DNA of 64,000 nucleotides from Anas platyrhynchos (taxonomy: Eukaryota; Chordata; Aves; Anseriformes; Anatidae), in NCBI RefSeq assembly GCF_047663525.1, contig NC_092617.1, positions 3,848,501-3,912,500 on the forward strand. Direction: 5' to 3'. This document shows, piece by piece, positions 11,012-20,329 of the stretch (position 1 is its first letter; each line of letters begins with the position of its first letter). The notes beneath the pieces are model-generated. The model searched no databases, had not been told where the DNA came from, and saw only the letters and a program-made list of their open reading frames with translations. The position numbers and the translations under genes are program-made.

Positions 11012-11115
11012 TCACCTGTGTCACTTATACTACTCCTATTACCCATGCTGTTAGTGTCAGTGGCATCCTCCTTGTACCGTTTCTGTCTTTGTCTCCCCCC
11101 TTTTCTTTTTGTCAC
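11012..11115 (-). other. Possible basic Env leader segment, other frame
   Basis: An ATG at 11115-11113 opens a frame starting with a very basic stretch (MTKRKGGRQRQKR). It reaches the VLDLR signal-peptide region in a different phase, and the VLDLR-Env frame itself has a stop codon at 11012-11014. Either the two were joined by splicing (an AG lies at the start of the VLDLR-like part) or a small indel separated them. Not assignable to a known protein. Confidence 0.35.
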
Positions 11116-11211
11116 TGGCCATTCACCACAAATGGATGAGACACATGATTACTAGTGAGGAAAGAGAGTGTAACGTCTGCTATACGGCTGCAGGCAGTGC
11201 CAGCTGCAACC

Positions 11212-11598
11212 TTAGGTTTGTGAACGAGCCTGCCGGTGGTCATTTGGCAGTGTAATCTGCGTCTCTGCACTCCTGCCCTGCAATAGAGCTAAACCGTCAT
11301 TAATAGTCCATAGAATGAGGCAACCCCACGGAATGTTATCCAGAAACCTAGTTATAACACCGATCTGGGGACGAATAGTCTTTTTTGCATTGCGAGATAA
11401 AGCTCTTATAAAAAGAATGCCAGAGAGAAGCAGCACAGCCGCTGCTGCCGCTGCCTCCATGGTTACGTCAGACAGGCTGCAGGGTCCTGATGTCCGCCCC
11501 TCTGCTCTGTGCCGACTCGCCACACGGTGAGGGTCAGCTGCCGTTGTCCACTGACGCCTCTGGTCTCCCGTAGCAACTCGATCTCGGATGTCCCGCAT
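11212..11598 (-). other. Open frame in ERV1 leader, function unknown
   Basis: A 128-codon frame. An internal Met is followed by an alanine run and a hydrophobic segment (VLLLSGILFIRAL). It could be the start of a signal or leader peptide joined by splicing, or non-coding leader. It matches no gag domain and has no similarity to ERV2. I do not assign a function. Confidence 0.25.
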
Positions 11599-11627
11599 CG
11601 CACCGCGATTGCTTTAATTTCATGCGA

Positions 11628-11730
11628 TTACTTCAAATTTCCCGCGTCTCACCGCGATTCCATTTTCCGCGTCCCACTGCGATTCCGTTTTCCGCGTCCC
11701 TCCGCGATTCCTTTACCCGTGTCTCTTGTA
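11628..11730 (-). repeat. ~25-bp imperfect tandem repeat in ERV1 leader
   Basis: Units of about 25 bp starting GCGATT and containing CCGCGTC follow one another about four times. They lie in the untranslated leader between the primer-binding site and the coding part. Confidence 0.7.
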
Positions 11731-11850
11731 GTTGGCCGTAGCCCTGCAGCGTCAGTCAATGGTCTCTCCGTGCGGTGGTAGGCTTGCCGCGTGCCTCGGG
11801 TCTCCCGGCACCGCTCCAATATCCCGGCGCCGCTCCGATGTCCCGGCCTC

Positions 11851-11914
11851 AGCTTGTTCGGGTCTCAGCCTGTTCGGGTCTCAGCCTGTTCGGGTCTCAG
11901 CCTGTTCGGGCGCC
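11851..11914 (-). repeat. 16-bp tandem repeat that includes the primer-binding site
   Basis: Four 16-bp units, AGCYTGTTCGGGTCTC on the plus strand, at 11851, 11867, 11883 and 11899. In the last unit the final bases are GCGCC, which completes the primer-binding site. The array therefore looks like a replicated primer-binding-site region. Confidence 0.85.
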
Positions 11915-11915
11915 A
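11898..11915 (-). other. ERV1 primer-binding site, tRNA-Lys type
   Basis: On the minus strand TGGCGCCCGAACAGG starts two bases after the 5' LTR. Fifteen bases match the complement of the tRNA-Lys 3' end known from lentiviruses and some betaretroviruses. The next three differ. Confidence 0.8.
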
Positions 11916-11917
11916 TA

Positions 11918-12303
11918 TGTTGCAGGAAGCACGGCCGAAAGCACGACAGACACCAGCAGAGTCAGATCATGCTTTCTTTTTTCTTTTGTTGCCCGAATAG
12001 CCTAACTTTTATAGAGAACTTAACAGGGGTGGACAGTGTTTCGCACAAGATTATTGGTCAAAAGCACTCAGACAAACAACTACAAGAAAACAACCCCACC
12101 TGCAAGAAAACAACCCCTTGTGATTAGCAGTCACATAGACCTTGTCCTTGAAGCCAGCTACTGGTAATAATATTTTTCTGAATTCCTCAACTGGGCGATG
12201 TGGGAACACTGTCATGGGAACTTCTCATAGTTGCCATAGTAGCTTGGTTTGCTCAGCTACAGCAAGCCATGGGATTTTTGCTGTTTCAAGAAATCCCTCA
12301 ACA
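11918..12303 (-). repeat. ERV1 5' LTR
   Basis: A 386-bp partner of the 3' LTR. The minus-strand TATAAAAG box is kept at 12013-12006. The AATAAA signal present in the 3' LTR is replaced here by a T-rich (plus strand) stretch near 11973-11990, so this copy appears to lack the polyadenylation signal. Confidence 0.93.
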
Positions 12304-12653
12304 AGGAAGTTCAAGTTCTTGTGGTTACTGCTTTTCTATTTGGGGGTTGTTTTATTTTCATTGCTCTGTCCTATGTGCAGATCTTCAGGGCTGTGCTGAG
12401 GATTCCCTCGCAGCAAGGACGGCACAAAGCCTTTTCCACATGCCTCCCTCACCTGGTTTTGGTCTCCCTCTTTATGAGCACCATCATGTTTGCCCAACTG
12501 AAGCCCCCATCCATCTCTTTGCCATCCTTGGACCTGGTGCTCGCAGTCCTGTATGCAGTTGTGCCTCCAGCAGTGAACCCCCTCATCTACAGCATAAGGA
12601 GCCAGGAGCTCAAGAATGCCATATGGAAACTGATGGCCAGGTGTTTTTCATAA
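12304..12653 (+). pseudogene. Olfactory receptor, 3' fragment (gamma-c)
   Basis: Only the last ~115 codons remain, from the REV motif before TM5 through KAFSTCLPHL (TM6), NPLIYSIRSQEL (TM7) and a stop at 12651-12653. The frame is open, but the gene starts exactly at the ERV1 LTR edge and lacks the start codon and TM1-TM4. The missing 5' part is not found on the far side of ERV1, so this was not a simple insertion. Downstream DNA (12654-12931) holds nothing I recognise. Confidence 0.92.
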
Positions 12654-12931
12654 CCAACAACATTCTTGCCTCTCTTCTTCTGAAAACAACTGAAAACGTT
12701 ACTCACGATAGGCCATGCCAATTCTTTGATCTTGTGTTGCTGTTAGTTTCCACTAATATTCTGAGTAATTTTGTTCACTTAGAAGTAACATTCTTCATTT
12801 TGGTTCATTATTCTATTTCCCTCTTAAAAGAGCTATGCCTAAACACTCACATCTGCTTTCAGAGTTGCCGTCACATTAGAACGTGCTCAAAGAGAGTCCC
12901 AAAGGCTCCCTGGGACATAGGAAGTGCTGGG

Positions 12932-13977
12932 TGTAGTGGGTTTATATGGCAAGGTTTTGGTAGCAGGGGGCCAGAGGGGTGGCTTCTGTGAGAAGGACCT
13001 AGAAGCTGCCCCATGTTAGGTAAGGACCCCATTGCTGACCAGAGCTGAGCCAATAAGTGATGTTGTTTTGCACCTCTGTGAGAGCATGTTTAAGGCATGG
13101 AAAAAAAATGCTGTGCCACATAGCAGCTGGGAGAGTGAGAGGAGTGATGAACAGTCTTGCAGGCAAAAAAGTCACTGAAGAAGGAGGCGTAGAGGTGCTC
13201 CAGGCTCCGGAGCAGAAGTCCCCTGCGGCCTGTGGTGAGGACCATGGTGAAGCAGGCTGTCCCCCTGCAGCCCATGGAGTACCACGGTGGAGCAGGGTTC
13301 CACACTGCAGCCCGTGGAGGAGACCACAGTCGAGCAGGTGGACCTGCACTGAGGGAGGCTGCAGCCTGTGGAAGACTCCTGCTGGAGCAGATTCCGGGCC
13401 GGACCTGTAGCCCATGGAGAGGAGCCCACGCAGGAGCAGGTGACCTGGCAGGAGCTGCTGCCTGTGGGGGATCCAGGTTGGAGCAGTTTGCTCCTGAGGG
13501 ATGGACCCCGTGGTACAGACCCATATCTGGAGCAGTTCTGGAAGAGTTGCTGCCTCTGGGCAGCTCATGCCAGATCCGTTCAGCAAGGACTGCATCCCGT
13601 GGGAGGGACCCCACAGCACAGGGGATGAGAGTGATTGAGAAGGAGCGACAGAGAAGAAGCGCTATAGACTGACCATAACCCCCGCTCCCCCATTCCCCTG
13701 CACCGCTCGGGGGGATGAGGTGTAAGTGGCTGGTTGGGGAAAGGTGCTTTTGGTTTCTTTCCTTTGTTTCTCACTTCTCTAGCTTATTAGTAATAAGTAC
13801 TATCTCCCTATGCCGAGTCTGTTTTGCCCATCACGATAATTACTGTGCGATCTCCTCATCCTTATCTCAACCCTTGAGCTCTCTTCATCATATTTTCTCC
13901 CCGTTCCTCTTTGAGGAGGGGGAGTGAGAGAGCAGTTGTGGTGGAGCTCGGCCGCCCACCCGAGTAAAACCACCACA
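12932..13977 (+). repeat. ERVL-type solo LTR
   Basis: About 1 kb starting TGTAGTGGGTTTATATGGCA and ending in GAGTGAGAGAGCAGTTGTGG then ...ACCACCACA, the ends typical of a bird ERVL LTR class (recognised from memory, no family name assigned). The middle (13200-13640) has many imperfect ~40-bp units of GGAGCAG type, as in that class. No internal sequence follows and no target duplication is clear. Open frames inside it are chance products of the units. Confidence 0.8.
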
Positions 13978-15000
13978 AAGATACAACCCTTTTGTAACAG
14001 CACAGAAGCATCCCCCTGGAGAACACCAGGAGCTTTGTGGTGCACCCAAACCTTCCCAAGCATCCAAACAATCCCTTCGTGCTCCAAAGCACATCACTTG
14101 ACATGCAAGATTCAAGCCAGGGAACCCAAGCACCTCCTGAATCATCATGACAGGGCTCAAAAGCATCTCCTAGGAGACATCAAGCCCCTACCTAGAGCAT
14201 TCAAGAGTCTACCCTAAATAAGAATATCCTTCACGCATCTAAGCATCTCCATATTTCTCTCTAATACCTTCTTGGAAGACCCAAGCACCTCTCTGTGGAA
14301 GAGTAGCATCAACTGTGAGCACCCAAGCGTCTCCATGGGGCACCCAAGAAAATCCTTGCAGGACCCAAGCATCTGCACACAGCAATGAAGTACTTCCTTG
14401 GGGACACCACACAAGCATCTCTCTGGGGAACACAAGCACCTTCCTGAAGGACCCAAGGATCTCTCTGGAATCCCCAAGCATTTTTCCAGGGCACGCTAAC
14501 ATCTCCTCGCTTGAGCCAAGCAACCTTCCTTAAGCACACAGGCATCTCTCTGGAGCACCCAAGCATCACCCCAGAGTATCCATGCACTTTTGTGAGACAC
14601 TCAGGTTCCTGCCATTGATGACAAACATGTCCCAGGGCACACAAGCACTATTTTGGACACCCAAGTAATTCTCAGATCACACAAGCATCTCCCAGAGGCA
14701 CCCAAGTAGATTCTGAGAATACCCAAGCATCTATTTGGAGCAATAAAGCACTCACTGAGTCACCCAGGCATGTCCCTGGAGCACCCACATGTGCCCCCGG
14801 GCACCCAGGCATCTCCTTTGAGCATTGTAACATCTCCCCAGAGCACACAAGCACCTCAGGGGACAGCTAAGATCCCCAATGGGCACCTTCAGCCCCTCCC
14901 CATGGTTCACAAACACCTCCCTGGGGTATAGAGATATGTCTCTGGAAATACAACACATCTCCATAGAGCACCCAAGGCTTTCTCTGGAGCACTAGGAACC
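13978..15000. repeat. Degenerate minisatellite, ~36-bp units
   Basis: Over about 1 kb the motif CACCCAAGCATCTCC with CTGGAGCA recurs every 30-40 bases with many changes. On the minus strand it translates as a run of EMLGSS-like short units in more than one frame, which marks a tandem array and not a protein gene. It lies between the ERVL LTR and the CR1 at 15001. Confidence 0.75.
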
Positions 15001-15022
15001 CCCCTTAACTCCCCTTGTCCTT

Positions 15023-16883
15023 ATGGGGGACTTCAACTTGCCAGACGTTAACTGGGAGTGCCACACGGCTGACACGAGCAAGTCCAGGAGGTTCATGAAG
15101 CACCTAGATGATAACTTCTTGGTCCAGGTGCTAACGGAGCCAACTAGGAAAGGTGCCCTCCTAGACCTGTTGCTAGAAAACAGAGAGGGTCTGGTGGGAG
15201 ATGTGGTGATTGGTGGCCGCCTCGGTCATAGCGACCATGAAGTGGTTGAGTTCAAAATTTACGGTGACAGAAGGAAAAGTGCCACCAGAATCTCATCCCT
15301 AGATATGGGGAAAGCGGACTTCAGGCTGCTCAGGGAACTAGTCAGCAAGGTCCCCTGGGAAGCTGCTCTTGAAGGCCTCGATGTCCACCAGTGCTGGTCA
15401 TTCTTTAAGCGATGCCTCCTAGAAGCACAAGATCAGGCGATTCCTAAATATCGCAAGTCAGGCAGGCGGGGCAGGAGGCCGGCGTGGCTGAACAGGAACA
15501 TTCTGATGGAGATTAGGCGGAAACAGAGAGTGTTTCGCTACTGGAAGGAGGGCCAGGTGTCATGGAAAGAATACAGGGATGCTGTTCGTGTTTGTAGGGA
15601 GAAAATTCGTGTGGCTAAAGCACACCTAGAGTTGAAGCTGGCTGTGTATGTGAGAGAAAATAAAAAGGGTTTTTTTAGATATGTGAATGGATAAAGGAGA
15701 ACTAAAGAATACATAGGGCCGCTCCTTGATAGGTAAGGTCTCCTCACAGACAATGACATAGGCAAAGCAGAGACCCTTAACGCCTTCTTTGCCTCTGTCT
15801 TCAATGCCGATGATGGGCTTCGGGACCCAGGGTGCCCCGAGCTGGAGGACCGGGACGGTGGGGATGACAAACTCCCAACCGACCCTGAACGTGTGCGCGA
15901 TTTGCTACTCCACCTGGATCCCTACAAGTCCATGGGTCCGGATGGGATTCATCCCCGGGTGCTGAAAGAGCTGGCGGACGTCATCGCGGAACCTCTCTCA
16001 ATTATTTTTCAACGATCCTGGGAATTTGGAGAGGTCCCGGTAGACTGGAAGCTGGCAAATGTTGTGCCGATTTTCAAGAAGGGTCAGAAAGAAGAGCCTA
16101 GCAATTACAGGCCTGTCAGTCTCACGTCAGTGCCTGGTAAAATCATGGAGAAGATGGTTCTCGAACGTATTGAGGCGCACCTGGGGGACAAAGCAGTCAT
16201 TGGTCCCAGCCAGCATGGGTTTGTGAAGGGTAGGTCCTGCCTAACTAACCTGATTTCCTTTTAGGATAAGATCACCCGTATGGTGGACCAAGGGAAACCA
16301 GCTGATGTGGTTTTTTTGGACTTCTGTTGCGAAGCACGGCCAAAAGCACGACAGACACCAGCAGAGTCAGATCATGCTTCACCATTTTATTGCCCGAATA
16401 GCCCAACTTTTATAGTGAATTTTACAGGGGTGGACAGTGTTTCACACAAGATTATTGGTCAAAAGCACCCAGACAAACCATTAAGAAAATAACACCACCT
16501 TTTGATTAGAAGTTAGGAAAACAACCCCCTTTGTGCTTAACGGTCACGTAGGCCTAGTCCTTGAGGCCAGCTGCCTGTTCAGCCTGGAGAAGAGGAGGCT
16601 GAGGGGAGACCTCATCGCAGTCTACAACTTCCTCGTAAGGGGGTGTCGAGAGGCAGGAGACCTTTTCTCCATTAACACCAGTGACAGGACCCGCGGGAAT
16701 GCGGTTAAGCTGAGGCAGGGGAAATTTAGGCTTGACGTCAGGAGGGGGTTATTCACAGGGGGTTCTTCACAGGTGGAGGGGGTGGTTGCACACTGGAACA
16801 GGCTCCCCAGGGAAGTGGTCACTGCACCGAGCCTGTCTGAATTTAAGAAGAGATTGGACTGGGCACTTAGTCACATGGTCTGA
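15023..16883 (+). pseudogene. CR1 ORF2 remnant
   Basis: The frame is open at 15023-15694, where a TAA falls in the VNGKRRTKE region. A second stop near 15735 follows, then the frame is open to 16264 (TAG in the ISFYDKI region) and through 16280-16324. The catalytic FADD part is missing through the LTR-associated deletion. The C-terminal part is open at 16533-16883. Not able to make an active protein. Confidence 0.88.
16325..16572 (-). repeat. Truncated ERV1-family LTR inside CR1
   Basis: Begins TGTTGCGAAGCACGGCC and follows the ERV1 LTR up to the CCTTGAGGCCAGCT stretch, about two thirds of the LTR. It keeps the TATAAAAG and AATAAA stretches on the minus strand. The missing LTR part and the missing CR1 part lie at the same junction, so one deletion probably removed both. 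Confidence 0.85.
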
Positions 16884-16999
16884 ACTTTTGGGTAGACCTG
16901 TGCGGTGTCAAGAGTTGGACTTGATGATCCTTAAGGGTCCCTTCCAACTCAGGATATTCTATGATTCTATGATTCTATGTTTCCTTTGGGCCGTCTACC

Positions 17000-17165
17000 A
17001 GACATTGTAATGAATACTATGAGCAGGACTAGAGGGGTCTTGTTTCCAGCCAGGGAGAGGCAGGGAGGAAAGGGACAATCGAGTTTACTGGACTGGGTAT
17101 ATTTAATGTCCTAGCATATCAGACCCACAAATGTATCAGGCTCTACTGGACACAGCCAATAAAGA
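17000..17165 (+). pseudogene. ERVL-like protease relic, fragment 1
   Basis: Similar to 34215-34360, ending just after the ALLDT motif that starts a retroviral protease. The rest of the protease is absent here and the DNA passes into a stretch also seen at 36185-36310. Confidence 0.55.
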
Positions 17166-17283
17166 TATATTTTCTTTATTTTTCACCCTGAGTTTTCCAC
17201 AGAAGACCCAAGAGAGACCATGGATGTCCAGGTGTCTACTGAGATTCAGGCTAAATTTCTCAGGATCCAATGGTCATTTCAAA

Positions 17284-17393
17284 TGTATTTTATTTTATTT
17301 TATTTTATTTTATTTTATTTTATTTTATTTTATTTTATTTTATTTTATTTTATTTTATTTTATTTTATTTTATTTTATTTTATTTTATTTATA
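17284..17393 (+). repeat. (TTTTA)n microsatellite
   Basis: About 21 copies of the pentamer TTTTA with almost no changes. A much shorter version lies in the corresponding place at 36305-36346. Confidence 0.97.
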
Positions 17394-17399
17394 CTTTAT

Positions 17400-18499
17400 T
17401 TCTTTCCCAAGGAACCCCTGACTTCTCTTAGAAAGGGTTTCATGTGCTGGGCTGGGCTACAGTTACAGGGACAAAGACCACTGCTGGCAGTGGAGATGTC
17501 ACTCCTCCAGACTCTGATTTTCCTCCCGATGGAGTTCTCCAAAGAAGTAACCCTGGATCAGTAGCAATAGGAGAATGATTCTCCAAACTGAAATGCAACA
17601 AAATTCAGCCTTTGAAACAAGAAAATATTTTTATAATGTGCTTTGTGAAATCTTTTCCCTTAACTACGCCATGCAAGCTCTGCAATTAGGTACACAAGGC
17701 GTGAAGGCTTGAAGAATAATATGGAAGAGATGCTAGGAGTTTCTGCATTTTAATGAGTTCCATGGTGTATTTTGATGCTCAGTCTATGAAGTTCAGGTAC
17801 TGAGAAGAGAGTGATGCAACCGCTTCAGCAAGTAAAGTCAGGAGGAAAAGTTGAAGTGACTTGGAGTATTAATGGGCCCCACTGAGGGCTGTTACTAACA
17901 AAGGCTCCCCAGGGCCTTATTAGGGCAGATAATTGGAAGCCATGGTTACAGAGAGGCAAAGCACTGTGCTGAGAAAAGTCTTGGTTGGTTTTAGTGAAGC
18001 AGAATTGGCAAGGCCTGACCCCTGGAACTGGGAGGGGAGATCCTGCACCCCCATGTCTGGCTCAAGGCTTTTCCTGGGGATCTGTGGGATGGGGTGGGCA
18101 GTGTGATGCCGTGAGAAGAAGAGTGGTATGAAACCTCTGAGCTGTTGCATGTGTTAAAAGGAATCTATGAGGCCCCATCACAATGAATATAACATATCTC
18201 CTCCTAAGCTCTAGCCAACGGGACAAAACCTTCACGGCAGTTGGGGCATTCCCTTTTTATCAGCACCCTCTGCCTTCTCCTCCACAGGCTTTCCTATGCT
18301 GTCCCACACATTGCCCTATTTTCTTGAAGTCTGCAGACACCCATCTCAGTTCACCATCTTGTCCTCATCCCTAGCTTTCACTGACCTCTTGTCAACCCTC
18401 ACCAGCTATTTATTGAAACACAAAGCAAGGGTCTGATCAGAGGGTGACCTTTTGCACCACAGCATGACCCTCTGAGGGACATTTCTCCCTCCTTGTAAC
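17400..18499 (+). repeat. Duplicated block F, copy 2
   Basis: Uninterrupted F block, matching the two parts around the first CR1 and 36370-37500. Its undisturbed sequence near 17980-18010 shows the pre-insertion site of the CR1 at 4741. Non-coding. Confidence 0.7.
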
Positions 18500-19710
18500 C
18501 AGTGCCAGCCTTCCATGGAACACTATGTAGCAGTTTTTTCTTTCCTGCTCTTTTCTACTGCCAAAGGAAACTCCATCAGGGTGGAAACCACTCCTGAAGT
18601 AGGCATCCCAACCCAACAGGCTCCTTGCGGCCTCTCAGCCAACCAGACACAAGTCACCTCAGCAGCAGCTTCCAAGCCAGGGGCCTGCTGCTGGCCTTGC
18701 AGCTTCTTGGCTAGACACAGCCAAGCCTTGTGCCTGCTGCTGCCCACTCATGGACTCAAGCAGAAGGGACAGGACAACCCATGTTGGGGCCTTCTTTCTG
18801 CCTGGGTCCTCCTGGGTCTGGAGGCAGAGGGGATCCCCCAGTCAGCATGCCAAGCAGGTGCCTTCTGCTGGCCTAGCAGGGCCACTGCCACATGTCAACC
18901 CAAAAGAAGGGCTGACAGGGAGAATTCAAGGCTGACCTGCCACCTCCAGACAGAAGTGACCTCCCAGTCCCTTTCTGTGACACATTCCTGCTGTTGCCCT
19001 ATCAAGTGCAGAGACAGAAGTGACCTCACAATCCCTGTCACAGTCACATTCCTCCTGCTGCGGCAGGAGGTCCTGAGGCAGAGCTCACCTCTCTCTTGTA
19101 TCGTAGGGAGTAGATTTTACCATTTTGTGTTAGAGATTAAGCAAAGTTTATGTTGGAAGATTTTGTGTTCTGTTTGTGGTGTCATGTTTCTGGTTACAAG
19201 TATGGGCAAGCATTAAGGTTTAGGGTTCTGTTTAAGTCTGGTGAGAAGACTAGGGATAAACAGAGCATTTTAATGTTAGTGATAAGGGCAGGGATTAGGG
19301 TGAGCAAGAGAGTAAAGGGAAGAAAAGGGGGCTATGGGCTGAGTTTTTCTTCAGGTGGTATTTTGAGTTCTGCTTTACAATAGTGGATTCCTGTCAGGAA
19401 GTTGCACTAATGTTTAGGTTTAAGGATTATTGTTATTTTTGAAAATAGTTTACAGGCCCTACAAGAATGTCTGAAGTCAGTGTTAGAGCAGCATCAACAT
19501 TGCATGAACCATCTTACCTCTACAAAGGTAAGGTTCCAAGCTCCTCTTCACTTCTTCTTCCTGTACCCCTATCTGACATCTCTCCTGGCCAGGCTACTCT
19601 TGACCTCTCCATAGCAGTCATCTAACTGGGATCAGCTTTCTGATGGTTGTCGTTATATCAGAGCACCTGTCTCACCTCTGTTGGCTACTCTATTCCGTAG
19701 TATTAGAATA
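18500..19710 (+). repeat. Duplicated block A, copy 2
   Basis: The longest A copy. A frame of 233 codons (18515-19216) is open and starts with a hydrophobic stretch (VAVFSFLLFS). Related frames stay open at 43111-43734 and, in part, at 23639-24022 and 56644-57015. Inside the block two ~68-bp subrepeats follow each other (GTGACCTCCCAGTCCCTTTC and GTGACCTCACAATCCCTGTC types). No known domain is seen. I treat it as a repeat and discuss the frame as a finding. Confidence 0.7.
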
Positions 19711-19714
19711 CTCT

Positions 19715-19790
19715 ATATCGGTTGGATTTGAATATCCTTGTGGGCCCCTTCCAACCTGGGATAATCTGTGACTCCATGTCTCTATGAACC
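19715..19790 (+). mobile_element. Old CR1 3' end
   Basis: GGTTGGATTTGAATATCCTTG, then a CCCCTTCCAACC stretch and TCTGTGACTCCATG, is the diverged 3' end of a CR1 element. The tail units are eroded. Confidence 0.6.
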
Positions 19791-19849
19791 TACCAGTGCA
19801 ATACTTCTGTAGCTCAATAAATGCCAGCACAGGCCAAATGAGCCTAAGC

Positions 19850-20329
19850 ATGGCTCGAAATTGTCTCTAAATGAAACTCTGAAGGGACTCCTTTGTCTGA
19901 GGATACACAAATTTTCATTTGAAATGCCCAGGATTTATTTATGCCTTAGAAAACAGGGTCGGGTAGGCAGTTAGACAGAAAATACAAAAATAAATTCCCG
20001 CAGCCCTGCTCCACAGCTGGGTGAGTTGGGAGCAACAAAATTGAAAAGCTCTTTATTATCAGCTGATTGAATCTGAGAATACCCCATCTTCCTCTTTACC
20101 TCTGGTTTTGGGGCAGGACTGACTCCTTGCCCAGAGCAGGGTCCCTTGCTCCCAGGGACACCCTCAGGCAGCATCAAGAAGAGCATATGAAAGGGACCTG
20201 GTAAATACCCGACTGAAAGGGTTTTCAGGGCAGTTATGTGAGAAATGTAAGAACTTTATCTCAGGTATGTCTTCTTATTTATTAAAGCTTTTTTCATCCT
20301 TGGCAGTAACCGATGGCCAGAACCACCAA
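19850..20329 (+). promoter_or_regulatory. 5' flank of OR pseudogene at 20330
   Basis: Shares the stretch around the AATGCCCAGGATTTAT motif with the region upstream of the first OR (440-780). It is thus the duplicated upstream block of an OR unit. An AG-ending pyrimidine tract near the ATG is weak here. Confidence 0.45.

Larger units (their letters stand above)
8994..12303 (-). mobile_element. ERV1: LTR element carrying VLDLR-Env fusion
   Basis: A 3.3-kb reverse-strand LTR element. Read on the minus strand it has a 5' LTR (12303-11918), a two-base gap, a tRNA-Lys-type primer-binding site, a leader of about 0.8 kb, one long frame fusing a host VLDLR ectodomain to the end of env, a purine tract, and a 3' LTR (9372-8994). 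Both LTRs begin TGTTG and end CAACA on that strand. They differ at about ten positions by hand count plus one small indel, so the insertion is not recent but not ancient. No gag, protease or polymerase remains, so it needed another element for replication. Flanks (GAGAAG left, AGGAAG right) give no clear target duplication. The right flank is the middle of an OR gene and the left flank is block A, so one side was rearranged. Confidence 0.92.
15001..16979 (+). mobile_element. CR1 LINE, second copy, interrupted
   Basis: Same CR1 subfamily as 4741-7443 but in the opposite orientation. It starts within the endonuclease ([11 protein letters not shown]), keeps the RT start, then breaks at 16324 where an ERV1-family LTR fragment replaces roughly 300 codons. 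It resumes at about 16573 with the C-terminal part and ends in ATTCTATG units (16955-16979). A short block (GGTTCTTCACAGGT-like, near 16760-16778) is duplicated in the C-terminal part. Confidence 0.9.

Noticed and set aside
13057-13672. Several frames of 85-206 codons on both strands
   Set aside because: They lie inside the ERVL-type solo LTR, whose imperfect ~40-bp units create repeated peptides by chance.
14214-14644. Reverse-strand repeat protein with EMLG-type units
   Set aside because: It changes frame repeatedly and follows the minisatellite period, so it is a translation of a tandem repeat and not a gene.
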